A stretch of 64,000 nucleotides of DNA. Origin: Paraphoma chrysanthemicola. Taxonomy: Eukaryota; Ascomycota; Dothideomycetes; Pleosporales; Phaeosphaeriaceae. The stretch is from the NCBI GenBank assembly GCA_020744225.1, contig JAGMWG010000003.1:2108001-2172000 (forward strand). The letters are read 5' to 3'. The translations under genes and the position numbers were made by a program. Under the pieces are notes generated by a model that was not told where the DNA came from, made no database searches, and saw only the letters and a program-made list of their open reading frames with translations. Positions 53,044 to 63,983 of this stretch are shown one piece after another. Positions within the stretch are counted from its first letter, which is position 1. Each line of letters opens with the position of its first letter.

Positions 53044-54048
53044 TCATCCAAGGACTCTGGGACCACCACCCTTGCCCTTCTTCTGCACACCCCTTGGAAT
53101 GAATGCCACTGGGTTCGGAACGGTGGGAGGCGCGGTGATTGTGTTTGGCCGGTTGGTCGGGTTTGGGTTCTGACTCTTGTTGTTCTTATTGTTCTTGTTG
53201 AACTTGCCGTGATTATGATGCTTGTCTTCCTTCTTCGTGACTGCCTTGACTTCGGATGTTGCTCGCTTGATCACAACGGGATGACTGCCAATATACTTGC
53301 CGTTCATCTCTTTGAACGCACGGAAGTAGTCATCGGTGTCGGAGAAACTGACAAAACCATAGCTCTTGCTTTTGGTGGACTTCTTGTCACGAACGACGCG
53401 CGACTTCACCAACGAAGGGTATTTGGAGAATGCCTTGTGGAGTGAATCGTCTGTAACCTCGCCAGCTAGGTTGCCGATGAAAAGGCGCGGATGCATGGGG
53501 TCCCATTCAAGAAGCGAAGCATCCTCCCATGTCTTTCCACCACCCTCGCGGACGACTGTCTTTCGTTTGCCATCTGCAGTCAACGCTGGCTCAGCATCTG
53601 GTGTTGCGACGGCATCCGTTCGCGCGCCGACGTTTGCATTGTTCTTCTTAGCGTTCGCGTCGTCCCTGTTGTAGGCGCTGTTCCACTCGGCGATTCTAGC
53701 CTCTTCTTCGGGGTCGTAGGTGCCACCAAAGCCACGATTCATGGGCGGCGCAGCACCGAATGATGTCGATGGAGCAGCAGCTGCATAGGCTGGATATGAG
53801 TTGTCGTAGTAAGTAGTGCTGGTCGGATATGCGGTAGCTTGGTATGGGGTGCTCACTGTGGCTTGCGAGTACATGACGGGTGCCGCAGATGCTTGAGGAG
53901 GGGCTTGGGCGACCACCGAGCGCGGTGTGAAGCCAGCAAACGTCGATGAAGTGCCTTGACCCCTGCCGCCTGTGTTGTTAGGCCTCGATGGCGGCGCCGA
54001 GTAAGACGACGGAGGGGGCCGCGCTGGAAGTGAGTGATGCGGCTGCAT
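53044..54048 (-). CDS. RRM protein similar to RBM42
   Basis: Single exon, 334 residues from ATG 54048 (MQPHHSLPARPPPSSYSAPP). The open frame runs on to a GTG at 54075, but there is no earlier ATG. The N-terminal half is Pro/Ala/Tyr-rich and disordered. The segment FGGTYDPEEEARIAEWNSAY then WEDASLLEWDPMHPRLFIGN leads into one RRM (about residues 205-285): RNP2 LFIGNL and RNP1 KSYGFVSF. The tail is Lys/Asn-rich (KKEDKHHNHGKFNKNNKNN). The TWEDxxLxEWDPxHxRLFxGNLxxEV block immediately before the RRM is characteristic of RBM42, a spliceosome-associated RNA-binding protein. Divergent from nothing close: the next upstream gene is 1.4 kb away. Confidence 0.85.
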   Translation of the reverse strand: MQPHHSLPARPPPSSYSAPPSRPNNTGGRGQGTSSTFAGFTPRSVVAQAPPQASAAPVMYSQATVSTPYQATAYPTSTTYYDNSYPAYAAAAPSTSFGAAPPMNRGFGGTYDPEEEARIAEWNSAYNRDDANAKKNNANVGARTDAVATPDAEPALTADGKRKTVVREGGGKTWEDASLLEWDPMHPRLFIGNLAGEVTDDSLHKAFSKYPSLVKSRVVRDKKSTKSKSYGFVSFSDTDDYFRAFKEMNGKYIGSHPVVIKRATSEVKAVTKKEDKHHNHGKFNKNNKNNKSQNPNPTNRPNTITAPPTVPNPVAFIPRGVQKKGKGGGPRVLG

Positions 54049-55497
54049 GCTTGCCAGTCGAGATAGGAACTGCACGTCAGTCCAGGGTAATCTCAGTGAA
54101 GTGATGACTTAACCAGAAGCTGATCGAATGCGCTCCTGCTGTCGGTAGATCGCACTTGTTGTTGGCGTGGGCGCGTATTGCGGCGATCTTCAGTCCTGTG
54201 GTCGTGAAGAAACTGTCGCGAGCGCGGACGCGGATTGTGGCGATGGAGACTGAGGCGCAACTGTTTGGACGTGGCGGATATCCAGGTGGGGCTTAGGCTA
54301 GTCACACTTGGACCGCAGGGTGAATAATCAGTGGTGAAGGCACGTGTCGTCGAGTGATAGAGCCGCGGGGAGACGCAGTCGGGGGTGACACGATGCTGAC
54401 TACACAGCAAGCGGCTGACGAGTCTTTCCTGATGCGTTTGGGGCTGTGTTGCGGATAGAGCGCGTGGGTGAGGCCCGTCGGCGTTTGAAGGCAATAGTGT
54501 GGGATGGCGGGCCGGCGCAAAGTGTAATTACCGCTGGGCTGCGTCAATAATGTGTTGACGCTGTTATTATTTGTTGGGTGAGTTGATGGAGGGAGCGCCT
54601 TGGCTCCGAAACTTCTGCACGTGACTGTGCCGACCGGCCGCGACGTCGGCCAAGCCGGGGAGAATTGCCTGTTGAGCGCTACTTGCTACGGCTCAGTCAT
54701 CGAGCGTATGCGCATTAAGGCCGACTGTAATTAACACAATCCTTCTTAATCCTCTTCAATACCTGCAAAGATACCATGAATTGTCGCAGCCGTCGATGTT
54801 TTAGCGTGGTCGACAACCCCTGCACGCCGCCCCTCCTTCCGTAATCAGGCGTTAAGGCTGAGATGGAGGGGCTGTCCCAGGAAAGCGCGACGAGCGGGAT
54901 GCGGCTTTTAGCAAGAGCATTTCCGCGCGTGTCCGCCGGAGGTATTCTTTGAACCAGCAGCACATATTTTCAAGAATAAGCAAATAGCATTTCGTGATAC
55001 GTCTGGCCCGAAGGGCTTTCGAATGCTTGTTGTCGCTGTTCACTGTGAAGTGCACACCTCACTGGAATTGTCCAGCGCACAGAATTGGGGACTCGGTGCC
55101 ATTTGCGAGGTACTGAGGAAGAATGATTGCAATAGCAAACAATTACACGGTAAAATTGGCAACACTGTCATGGACTGGATTTGGCTACCGCCGCGGCCGA
55201 GTCTGTTGTCCGTTACTATGTGGATTAGAATAGCTTGTAGGGATCTGAACGGCTCGTGCTTCCATCCATGGTAGCCACTTGACGCAACCTTAGTGCCCCG
55301 CTCTGTTTTCCAAACTCTTCCGGTCGGAGACCTACTTATCTGCATTGCACCCCCACCAACTCTTGTCTTTCTTCTCCCCTCGTCATCCCAAAGCTTCCCA
55401 CAGCTTCAATCGCCCACTACAGTTGCGCGCCAGGTCGCTGCAGCATTCTCAATACCGCATTCCTACACAACAGTCGCCTTCACACAACACCGCAATC
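54049..55497. promoter_or_regulatory. Large upstream region RBM42-like / GND1 with pyrimidine-rich core promoter
   Basis: 1.45 kb without a convincing ORF (80-130 codons at most, featureless). The right end (about 55349-55497) is strongly C/T-rich (cttgtctttcttctcccctc near 55362-55381), as in strongly expressed fungal housekeeping promoters. An inverted repeat gcgtcaa-7 nt-ttgacgc lies at 54541-54561. Confidence 0.4.
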
Positions 55498-57532
55498 ATG
55501 TCTGAGCCAGTTGGTAAGTCGAAGCCTGCCAATCAGTGACTTGAGGTACTAATCAGCTTCAAGGCGATTTCGGTCTGATCGGTCTGGCCGTGAGTATCTA
55601 CACCGCAGGACCATATGAGATTGAATGCTCATACTCGCTGTATAGGTCATGGGCCAGAACTTGATTCTCAATGCGTAAGCCATTACTCACCTTGCGCATC
55701 CTTTATAAGCAGTACTAACGTGAGATAGCGCCGACCATGGTTTCACGGTACGAAGCTCCTCTGGCAAGCTTTCTAAGCTGCAACACTAACATGCGCGCAG
55801 GTCGTTGCTTTCAACCGAACGTAAGCGATAGACGCTACCACGACGTGGAGCAAACACTGACAGATTGGAAGCGTTGCAAAGGTTGACCGATTCTTGAACG
55901 ATGGTACGTTATTGCCCGATTCGGCTGTAGTCAATATCAACTCATAGGAAAACAGAGGCCAAGGGCAAGTCTATTGTCGGCGCACACTCCATCAAGGAGT
56001 TCGTCTCAAAACTCAAGAAGCCCCGCCGCATGATGATGCTCGTCATGGCCGGAAAGCCTGTCGATGACTTCATCGAGCTTCTCCTCACCGAGGGCGGTGT
56101 CGAGGAGGGCGACATCATCATCGACGGAGGCAACTCCCACTACCCCGACACGAACCGCCGAACCAAATACCTTGCTCAGAAGGGCATCCGATTCGTCGGA
56201 TCTGGTGTCTCTGGTGGAGAGGAGGGCGCCCGCTACGGCCCCAGCATCATGCCTGGTGGTAACGAGGAGGCGTGGCCATACATCAAGGTGAGAAATCTGG
56301 CAGAAGTCACGGAAAATTAACTGACGGCAGAACAGGATGTGCTCCAGTCCATCTCCGCGAAGTCGGACGGCGAGGCCTGCTGCCAATGGGTCGGCGACGA
56401 GGGCGCTGGTCACTACGTCAAGATGGTCCACAACGGTATCGAGTATGGTGACATGCAGCTGATTTGCGAGGTATGGTCGAAATCCGATCTGGAAAAGGCT
56501 ATAAGCTAATCTGACCTAGGCCTACGACATCATGAAGCGTGGTCTCGGCATGACCAACAAGGAGATGGGTGATGTCTTCACCGAGTGGAACAAGGGCGTG
56601 CTGGACTCGTTCCTGATTGAGATCACTCGCGACATCATGTACAAGAACGACGACGATGGCGTTGCGATTGTCGAGAAGATCTTGGACGCTGCTGGCCAGA
56701 AGGGTACCGGAAAGTGGACTGCTATCAACGCTCTCGACCTCGGCATGCCCGTCACCTTGATCGGCGAGGCTGTTTTCGCTCGTTGCCTGAGTTCGCTCAA
56801 GGCTGAGCGTGGCCGTGCCGCCGGACTCCTCGATGGACCCAGCCCAAGCTTCAGTGGCGACCGCAAGGCCTTCATTGCCAACCTCGAGCAGGCGCTCTAC
56901 GCATCGAAGATTATCTCATACGCACAGGGTTTCATGCTGATCCAGAATGTACGGAAACGATTCCTGATAGATGGCCTTGTACTGACTGTGAATAGGCTGC
57001 CAAGGAGTACAAGTGGAAGCTGAACAAGCCCGAGATTGCGCTCATGTGGCGTGGTGGCTGCATCATCCGATCCGTCTTCTTGAAGGACATCACCAAGGCG
57101 TACCGCGCCAACCCCGAGCTCGAGAACTTGCTCTTCGACGACTTCTTCAACAAGGCTATCCACAACGCGCAGGCTGGATGGAGAGAGTGAGTGTGATTAT
57201 AAGCTTTATCCGGGCATTACTGACCGTGCCAGTGTCGTCTCCAAGGGTGCTCTCTGGGGTATCCCCACTCCTGCTTTCAGCACCGCTCTCAGCTTCTACG
57301 ACGGTTACCGCGCAAAGGACTTGCCAGCCAACTTGCTACAGGCGCAGCGCGATTACTTCGGCGCACACACCTTCAGGGTCAAGCCAGAGTACGCCAACGA
57401 GCAGTACAAGGAGGGTCAGGATATCCACGTCAACTGGACTGGCAGGGGTGGCAACATTTCCGCATCGGTGAGTGCTGCGACTGAAACACTTTTAGCAGCT
57501 ACTGACCACGATGACAGACATACAACGCATAA
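55498..57532 (+). CDS. GND1: 6-phosphogluconate dehydrogenase (oxidative pentose phosphate pathway), 12 exons
   Basis: Exons: 55498-55513, 55564-55589, 55646-55674, 55729-55747, 55801-55820, 55872-55903, 55956-56287, 56336-56470, 56520-56948, 56996-57186, 57233-57467, 57518-57532; 1479 nt, 492 residues. Spliced start MSEPVGDFGLIGLAVMGQNL gives the NADP-binding GxGxxG-like fingerprint (GLAVMGQNL). Then ILNAADHGFTVVAFNRT, MMLVMAGKPVDDFIELLL, GGNSHYPDTNRRT, VSGGEEGARYGPSIMPGG (substrate site), HYVKMVHNGIEYGDMQLI (catalytic Lys in VKMVHNG), WNKGVLDSFLIEIT and C-terminal NISASTYNA. The enzyme makes ribulose-5-phosphate and NADPH in the cytosol. Six of the first exons are 16-32 nt, and the last only 15 nt, so single-ORF calling misses both ends. 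Confidence 0.94.
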
Positions 57533-58241
57533 ACTGATAGATATCCACCGCTTAGTCGAACGATGCGCCGCGCAACATGAGCTTTGCGTGTAAAAGTAAA
57601 ATAAGTGCAAGGACATGGTCGAATCTAGAATGATAATGATTCACATAACGAGTAAATGAATGTGAATAACACAAGCTTGTGACTCCGCTGCTCAATGATG
57701 TGACGATCGGAAGTAGTCTAACCTTAAGCGTCTAGTTCTGTTTGAGACCCTGAGCGGACACAGATATCATGCTTCGCGACATTGCACCTCCGCGCACAGT
57801 CAGGCGCGATGCAATTCACTTATACCTTGTAATGTCTCTTTCAAGTTAGGATCAGAGTTGCTGCCATTCACCCAATCGTCGAGGGCGACGTCATTGGTGC
57901 AGAGACAAGCGCCAGCAAGGCGTCTTGGCACAGCAAGCGACCGTCGTTGCGCTCCACAACCGCCCGCTACCAGCCCGCATCGCTTCCGAGCTTTAGCAGC
58001 GTCCTCCGCGACGCGCTTCCGCCGATTACCTCTCCTAGGCCGTGTGCTCTGCGGCTATCTCCTTCTTGTCGCTCCTTTGCAACGTCCTTGCTACTTGTGT
58101 GACTATTCGGCGTCGGTACTGCGGAGTCTGGTCGGGCTTTGAGAGAGAATCGATTCCGACTAAGAAACAAACATTACCGCTGCGCCCATCCCAGCGCGTT
58201 GAGCAACAAAAGCTCACAACAAGAGGAGCAAGGCGAGCCAC
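57533..58241. promoter_or_regulatory. Region between GND1 and the LSM12-like gene
   Basis: 709 bp; 3' UTR of GND1 and promoter of the next gene. ORFs here (67-94 codons) are featureless. No element recognised. Confidence 0.3.
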
Positions 58242-59104
58242 ATGGCAGACAGTAAACGCAACAGCATTGCGGGGAAGGTCGCAACCCCCAACTTGAAGGT
58301 TGGTGGTGGAGCGGGCAAGGATGTCATCGACGCCGATTCCAACCTGTACAAAGCCGTCGGATCACGGTAGGTCCTTTCTCCTTATATTCTAACACACAGA
58401 AAGATCACTAGGTCGTCGCCATCAGCCACCCTAACGTTGCACAGCATCAAGATTACATGCGCGCCGACCAACAATGTCCTTGAAGGCACCCTTTTCACAG
58501 CTTGCAACCTCACCAACGCCATAGCTATCAACACCGCCCCCGCGCCGCCAAACCCCTCAGCGCCACTCGCCAGCCAGCCTGGCGACTACCACATCATTCC
58601 ATTCGCACACATACTGTCCTTCGAGATAGTAGGATCTGGCGAGCGAGTGGCAGAGTCGGCACCTGGCTTCGATGGCGCTATGCCGAGCATCTCGAAGGTT
58701 GATATTGCTGCGCTGCAAGCGCGAGAAGAGCAGACCATTCGCGAGATGAAGAAGAAGGATGCACAGAAGGGCAAGGGCGTCAGCAAAGAGGCCCAGGAAC
58801 TCTTTGACGCTATTTCGCGGACGTAAGGATACGACAGGAGCCCAATAATGGTTGGAATCATAATGCTAATTCCATTGCAAGGCTTCCCACCCGCTGGGCA
58901 GATGCTCAAATCGTCGTTAACGATTCCGTCCTCATTCAGCCTCCCTACACCCTCGACAGCATAAAGGCTCCGGCCGATAAAGCACAGAGCGAAGCGCATG
59001 TTCGCAAGGTAGTGGAGCACTACTACCAACGAAAGAAGGCTGCATCTGGTGGAGCTGCGCGAGCCCCCGTTGCGATGCCCATCGCGCCACGAAAGGGTGG
59101 CTAG
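58242..59104 (+). CDS. LSM12-like protein with anticodon-binding domain
   Basis: Three exons: 58242-58366, 58445-58822, 58882-59104; 726 nt, 241 residues. The N-terminal Lsm-like part starts after a short polar leader: VGSRIKITCAPTNNVLEGTL then FTACNLTNAIAINTA and HIIPFAHILSFEIVG. The AD (anticodon-binding-like) domain follows: SISKVDIAALQAREEQTIRE, GVSKEAQELFDAISRT joined to LPTRWADAQIVVNDSVLIQP, and EAHVRKVVEHYYQRKKAA. Lsm12 acts in RNA metabolism; the yeast protein associates with Pbp1 and Pbp4. Intron 1 is 78 nt with a ctaac branch. The C-terminus is basic (APRKGG). Confidence 0.86.
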
Positions 59105-60601
59105 CGTCTGCCCGAAGGTCAGCCGTGTAAGATCGCGACTGAGAAGCACACGGTCTTGAGGGACCTGAAGATACTTGTGACTGCGCGGGACCATCATAAG
59201 GCGATAGCTCTGGCGAACACCTGCAGACATGTTCAAAGTACCTGACCAGTGTGGGAGGGAGAGGGGAGGACCAACGTACCATCCCATACGTGTCCGTAAA
59301 GTCCGTTCACGTATGTGAAGACATGCATCGAAAGATCCGACGACAATGTACACCCAATTTCACAATCCTCAAAATCCAGTCCCATCCCACAAACACAACG
59401 GTCAGCTCTGATACTGCGCCAATGTTGCATTAGTCTACCTCCCTTCGCGCAATGTCACTCGACAAAATGCCAGTACAGTCTCTGCGTATGATTCCCCTTG
59501 ACCAAAGATCATATCGATAATTCAGCTTGCGAAGGGCACTGGATTGTCATGCGGTGGGTGAGACGGCATTCTTGAGATGTGTGGTCTAGTACACAATGCG
59601 GAGAAGCCGCTATGTGCATAACTTGACCATAGTCTGTATGTTGCCTTTCCAGTGCAGAATTGCTCTCTCAAGGCCATACCTGTCCAGTGTCTCCAAGGGA
59701 TTCGACCCAATGTTGTTGGTGTGGTGCTCTGGACACACAGAAGGTGCAGCCGAGTCGTGTGCACAGACCTCGAGGCTCTTTCTGCAATCTGGGGATATGG
59801 AAGCCCTTGCCTTCATCCTTCCGCTGATAAAATCCAAAGTGCCTGTGCCTTCCTTGTTGTCACCTTGTGTTGAAGTCGACTGGTCATCCCTTCTTACACC
59901 CTGTGTACTTACCATTCTTGGGGCCTCGACACACCGAGGTTCCCGGAAAGAAAATCGGGAAACTTCGGGGTACCGTCATGGCTACCGATTCAGGCACATA
60001 CATGTCCACATTGTGATTGACAGCATTATGCATTGAGTTTGATATGATGCGAACAGGGACATGGTCATCAGCAGTGTCAGAGCTACCATCCGGTACTTCC
60101 TAGACTTTAGAGAGCTCACACGAAATCGGAGTACACACTTCATCTTCATTGGACACGTCTCGGGACTTCTACGCCATTGATGCAAGCTACGCCGGAAGGA
60201 GACGCAGTGGGAAACAGTGATCTGTCTCGGTACTTAGGTACTCAACGATTGTCACGGCACAGGGAGGCAATCACAACACGCGTTCGGCTGGGATGCTCTC
60301 GAACATCTCGTACCTCAACCTTTGATTCTCGGACTAGTCCTCGTAGAACAATAGCTGCAGCAGACGGTCTGCACAGCACCAGGATCCGACCTAACTAGTT
60401 GCGCTGGGCTGCCTTATGGCTACCACCTTGTCCAATTGCAAATGTTCTCATGTGCGTCCGTCCTCCCGTCAACAACAAGGATTACAGCTGTTGCCGTCTC
60501 GCGTAGCTTCACGACGAACGTGCGGCTTGCATTAGCTCGCCGTCCGCGGCGCTTTCACAAGGAAATCGCCATCGCACCTCAAATCTAAGGTTAATCGCAG
60601 A
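59105..60601. other. 1.5 kb region without a convincing gene
   Basis: Several ORFs of 65-146 codons on both strands; the best is minus 59915-59610 (101 codons, MVSTQGVRRDDQSTSTQGDN onward), which has no family features. The right end is the promoter of the inositol-phosphatase-family gene. No repeat or RNA gene recognised. Confidence 0.3.
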
Positions 60602-62011
60602 ATGTTATCAGTGACTCGGAGCCGCATCGCAGGCCACTGCTCACCGCTCCCTCGATCACTACCTTTCTCACCAAGACAATGGGTGACTCTGCGGCATTGT
60701 ACCAATCAAGGTGACATTCTTCTGTCACCACACAAAGCTTTGCGGGTGCAATCACCGGTCAATGCATCAGTCGTCTCTCCATTGCATATAAAGCCAGTCA
60801 GATCATACTATTCCAAGGCACCCCAGCATCCCAATTATTCACAGCAACCACAACCCTTCTTTGGCAGTACTCAAACGGCGAAGCTCTCAACTATCGCGAG
60901 AGGCAAGCTAGGACCTTCAGATAATTCTACCAAACTGCCTGTGTCATCGAAAGTCATCAAGATGCCCACGTCACCCACTCGTCAGGTGCAGGCTCTCTTC
61001 GTCGATGGTGTGGATAGCAGCTCAGAGCACGATGGCTCTGACTTCTCGTCCACCTCCACGCCGGCCACAACCCCCTCGACCACTCCGGACTTTGTCCTTG
61101 CCTTGGCTAAACATGGTCTCAAGGTCACTGACCTCAATGCCGCGCATGATCTGATGATTTCTATCGCCAAAGATGCAGGTACGATCATGCTGTCCGCCGA
61201 ACATGAGTTCCTGATTGCAGCCGCTACCAAGAACAACACATCCGATCTAGTGACCCAGTACGACAGCCAGATTGAAGGCATGGTCGAAGACCGTCTTCGA
61301 GCTGCATTTCCGTCCTTTGGCTTCTTGGGTGAAGAAACATTCAAGCACGGCACCAAGCTTGCAGACGCACCAACCTTCATCTGCGACCCAATTGATGGGA
61401 CACTCAACTTCTCCAAAGGTGTGCCAAACTGCGCTATATCGCTGGCCCTCACACTCGACAAGAAGCCCGTCATTGGCGTCGTATACAATCCGTTCCGCGG
61501 CGATCTCTATACCGCAATCAAGAATCAAGGCGCCTTCCTCACCAAGACAACCACTGGCACTTCCTATAAACTACCTCTCCAACCCGTTCCAGCACCCATG
61601 CCATCACTCCGCTCCTGCCTCGTCGCCGTCGAATGGGGTAACCAGCGCAAAGGCGCCAATTGGGATCTCCGCACATCTATGCACAAGCAGCTCCTCACCG
61701 ATTCAGAAGAAGGCGGCGCATTCTGCAAGTCCGTACGCTCCAATGGCTCAGCCGCGCTAGACTTTTGCTATGTCGCTCAGGGCATGCTCGATTGCTTCTG
61801 GGAGGGCGGCGTCTGGGTCTGGGATGTGGCTGGCGGTTGGGCCATCTTGGAGGAAGCGGGCGGTGTTGTTGCGTCGGCGAACCCTTGGGACTGGGATCCG
61901 ACGGTGGAGGGTAGACTGTATTTCGCTGTCCGGCATGCAAAGCGGGACGAGCAGAAGGCTGTGGTGGAGGAACTATGGGGGATGATGGGTGAGCGAAAGT
62001 TTGTTTACTGA
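60602..62011 (+). CDS. Inositol monophosphatase-family phosphatase with N-terminal extension
   Basis: Single exon, 469 residues from ATG 60602. A second in-frame ATG at 60962 gives 349 residues (MPTSPTRQVQALFVDGVDSS), closer to the usual family length. The extension starts MLSVTRSRIAGHCSPLPRSL and is Arg/Ser-rich, like a mitochondrial presequence. Catalytic motifs: FLGEETF (metal-binding Glu-Glu), CDPIDGTLNFSKGVPNCAIS (DPxDGTxNF), RSNGSAALDFCYVAQGMLDC and VWDVAGGWAILEEAGG (WDxAxG). It hydrolyses phosphate monoesters such as inositol-1-phosphate with Mg2+; relatives in fungi include QutG-like proteins of the quinate cluster, but no quinate genes are present here. Substrate not certain. Confidence 0.85.
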   Translation: MLSVTRSRIAGHCSPLPRSLPFSPRQWVTLRHCTNQGDILLSPHKALRVQSPVNASVVSPLHIKPVRSYYSKAPQHPNYSQQPQPFFGSTQTAKLSTIARGKLGPSDNSTKLPVSSKVIKMPTSPTRQVQALFVDGVDSSSEHDGSDFSSTSTPATTPSTTPDFVLALAKHGLKVTDLNAAHDLMISIAKDAGTIMLSAEHEFLIAAATKNNTSDLVTQYDSQIEGMVEDRLRAAFPSFGFLGEETFKHGTKLADAPTFICDPIDGTLNFSKGVPNCAISLALTLDKKPVIGVVYNPFRGDLYTAIKNQGAFLTKTTTGTSYKLPLQPVPAPMPSLRSCLVAVEWGNQRKGANWDLRTSMHKQLLTDSEEGGAFCKSVRSNGSAALDFCYVAQGMLDCFWEGGVWVWDVAGGWAILEEAGGVVASANPWDWDPTVEGRLYFAVRHAKRDEQKAVVEELWGMMGERKFVY

Positions 62012-62293
62012 GCGTCAAATAGGCGCATGGATACGATCTGATGGTTATGGCGTTCTTCTAAGAGCATGGGTCTCCTGGCTGATGAAGTTGAGCTGTTCGG
62101 GTCTTCTGAGTATGTGAAGGTTTCATTTCATTTGTAAGCACGGCGTTTTGGTATTTCTTTGGATACCCATAGCTAGAGCGCGACGAAAAATAGATCTCCT
62201 TCGACTAAGTCTTCCTCGACTACAGTGCAACTACTCCTATATCCTAAAAACTGCTTGATTGATAATACCCGGCTTCACTAACGCCTTTCTGCA

Positions 62294-63547
62294 CTACGCT
62301 TCTACCCTATGACTCCTCACCCTCTCCAAAGGCGCAAAGCCCTCTAGCATCGCCTCAGGATCACCCATCTTTACATCCTCCCTCTCCTTCGCAAGAACCG
62401 ACTTCGGCACCGTAAGCAGCGGCGCAGAATATTCGTCCTCTGAATCTCGCCCAGTTGCATTCGCTCGACCGCGTCGCGAGCTCTTTCGCCTCATCAAATC
62501 TCTGAGCATATCCATGGCCACAGACCCCACGGTCTGTGGTGACATAGTCACCGGTACTACATTAGTAGTCCCCGGGTCTGGTAACGCCAGCAACGCCGGA
62601 TCAATGTTCTGCATCACAACATCCCCATCCCCATCTTTCTCCTCCACCATCCCTCCCCCTTCTCCCTCATCCCCACAACTCGCAAGCGGCGACATCTTCC
62701 CACCACCCCCGCCACTCTTCCTTTTCTTCGCGCTCGCCAACAGCCCCCATATATCCGTCTTCTTGCCACATACACTCCCTTGCTCCGTCTCAGCAGCGCC
62801 GTCAAGAATCAAATTCTCGGCCTTCAACACACCCTCGCTGGTATGCCGCGGCGCGGCGTCGAGATCGATGGGCTCGGAGTGGACTTGTATAGATGGAAAT
62901 GTCGAGGTTAGAGGGGTGTGGATGCCGAATTGTCGGCCCCAGCGACATTCACTTGGATAGTCGCATGTGAGCCAGCAATTTTTGCCTTTCTTTCCGCTCT
63001 GCCCTATGCTGTCTCCATCTTTACTTCCACTCACACTTCCTACATCTCGCTCGGGATGACCAGTACCATTCACACTTCCCCGTATTATTCCAACATCGTG
63101 ACGACTTAACCAACCATGCGTCCTCGCCCGCTTCCACCGTCCCCAATCTTTCCACCCAGAATAATCAAACTCGGATTTACACGCCCGATGCCGCTTGCTG
63201 CGTCGTGCTGCTTTGCCTATCCTCGCGCTCTTCAGCACCGTCGTGCCGGAGCAAAACGCATGGCCGTCGTCTAAGCAGCGTCGTGTGGCGGAGAGTGAGT
63301 ATGAGCGTGAGCATTGGTGGCATTGCCATGTCCATGCCAACGGCGAGGAGGGCGCGTCGTGGTTCTGATTATCTGGGTTTGTGTGTTGGGATTGGGGTGT
63401 TGTGTGGAGTTTGTAATGGGAATGGGGTTTCGAAGCGGGAGTTAGGGGCGTGCGTGGGGAGAAGGGTGATGGTGGGATGGAGAGGAGGGTTGGGCGGAAG
63501 GGAGTGGGATTGATTCTCAGGACGCGTTTTGTGCGTTGGTCTCCCAT
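62294..63547 (-). CDS. Conserved fungal Cys-rich protein, unknown function
   Basis: Single exon, 417 residues (MGDQRTKRVLRINPTPFRPT). The N-terminal 70 residues are Pro/Ser-rich. The core (about 70-215) has WTWQCHQCSRSYSLSATRRC then DDGHAFCSG, later KSEFDYSGWKDWGRWKRART and NCWLTCDYPSECRWGRQFGI; the Cys pairs suggest a zinc-binding fold. The C-terminal part is disordered, with a possible nuclear signal (SAKKRKSGGGGGK, MRRKSSRRGRA). I recall similar blocks in other ascomycete hypothetical proteins, but cannot name a family. It is convergent with the inositol-phosphatase gene, with 282 bp between the stop codons. Confidence 0.7.
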   Translation of the reverse strand: MGDQRTKRVLRINPTPFRPTLLSIPPSPFSPRTPLTPASKPHSHYKLHTTPQSQHTNPDNQNHDAPSSPLAWTWQCHQCSRSYSLSATRRCLDDGHAFCSGTTVLKSARIGKAARRSKRHRACKSEFDYSGWKDWGRWKRARTHGWLSRHDVGIIRGSVNGTGHPERDVGSVSGSKDGDSIGQSGKKGKNCWLTCDYPSECRWGRQFGIHTPLTSTFPSIQVHSEPIDLDAAPRHTSEGVLKAENLILDGAAETEQGSVCGKKTDIWGLLASAKKRKSGGGGGKMSPLASCGDEGEGGGMVEEKDGDGDVVMQNIDPALLALPDPGTTNVVPVTMSPQTVGSVAMDMLRDLMRRKSSRRGRANATGRDSEDEYSAPLLTVPKSVLAKEREDVKMGDPEAMLEGFAPLERVRSHRVEA

Positions 63548-63926
63548 GTTTCTTCGCGCTTAGTTTTCGAGAATGGAAAGCCTATTTTGAAGAACACGAT
63601 TGTGGTGGTAAGGATATAAGGATATGCAAAGACCGGCTTTGCGTAGTTGTGCGAAACGAGTGTGGGAGGTCAAAGAAGAACCTACACCCAGCCAGTGAAT
63701 CGAATCAAGAAAGAATCCTCTTTTCTTCAACACATTCCCCTCAAGTACATATTCGCCTTTTCAACTTCTCAACTCCCCGGGTATATTCCACGTGCAGACG
63801 CATCTCAGCACAGCCTTGCTCTTTGTCACCTAGCGTGCCGAAACCACGCACCACAAACCACCACCACCACTCAACAAAGACCAATCACATCCCCAGTCTT
63901 TGTCTGTCCGAACACCATCCCCATCA

Positions 63927-63983
63927 TGCCGCCACACGAACACACCCGGCTCTTTGTTCCGTCTCGAAGTCTAGATGCGTAGC
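63927..63983 (+). CDS. Possible first exon of a gene leaving the window, doubtful
   Basis: ATG at 63927 after a C/T-rich, CCAAT-containing upstream stretch (accaatcacatccccagtct near 63880-63899). The frame reads MPPHEHTRLFVPSRSLDA and stops; a GTAGCC donor within the last codons could prolong it beyond the edge. The long open frame from 63647 begins at a TTG and is probably 5' UTR. Nothing recognised. Confidence 0.2.

Noticed and set aside
58586..59353. 255-codon minus ORF
   Set aside because: Antisense of the LSM12-like gene; no motif, and the sense strand has clear splice-joined domains.
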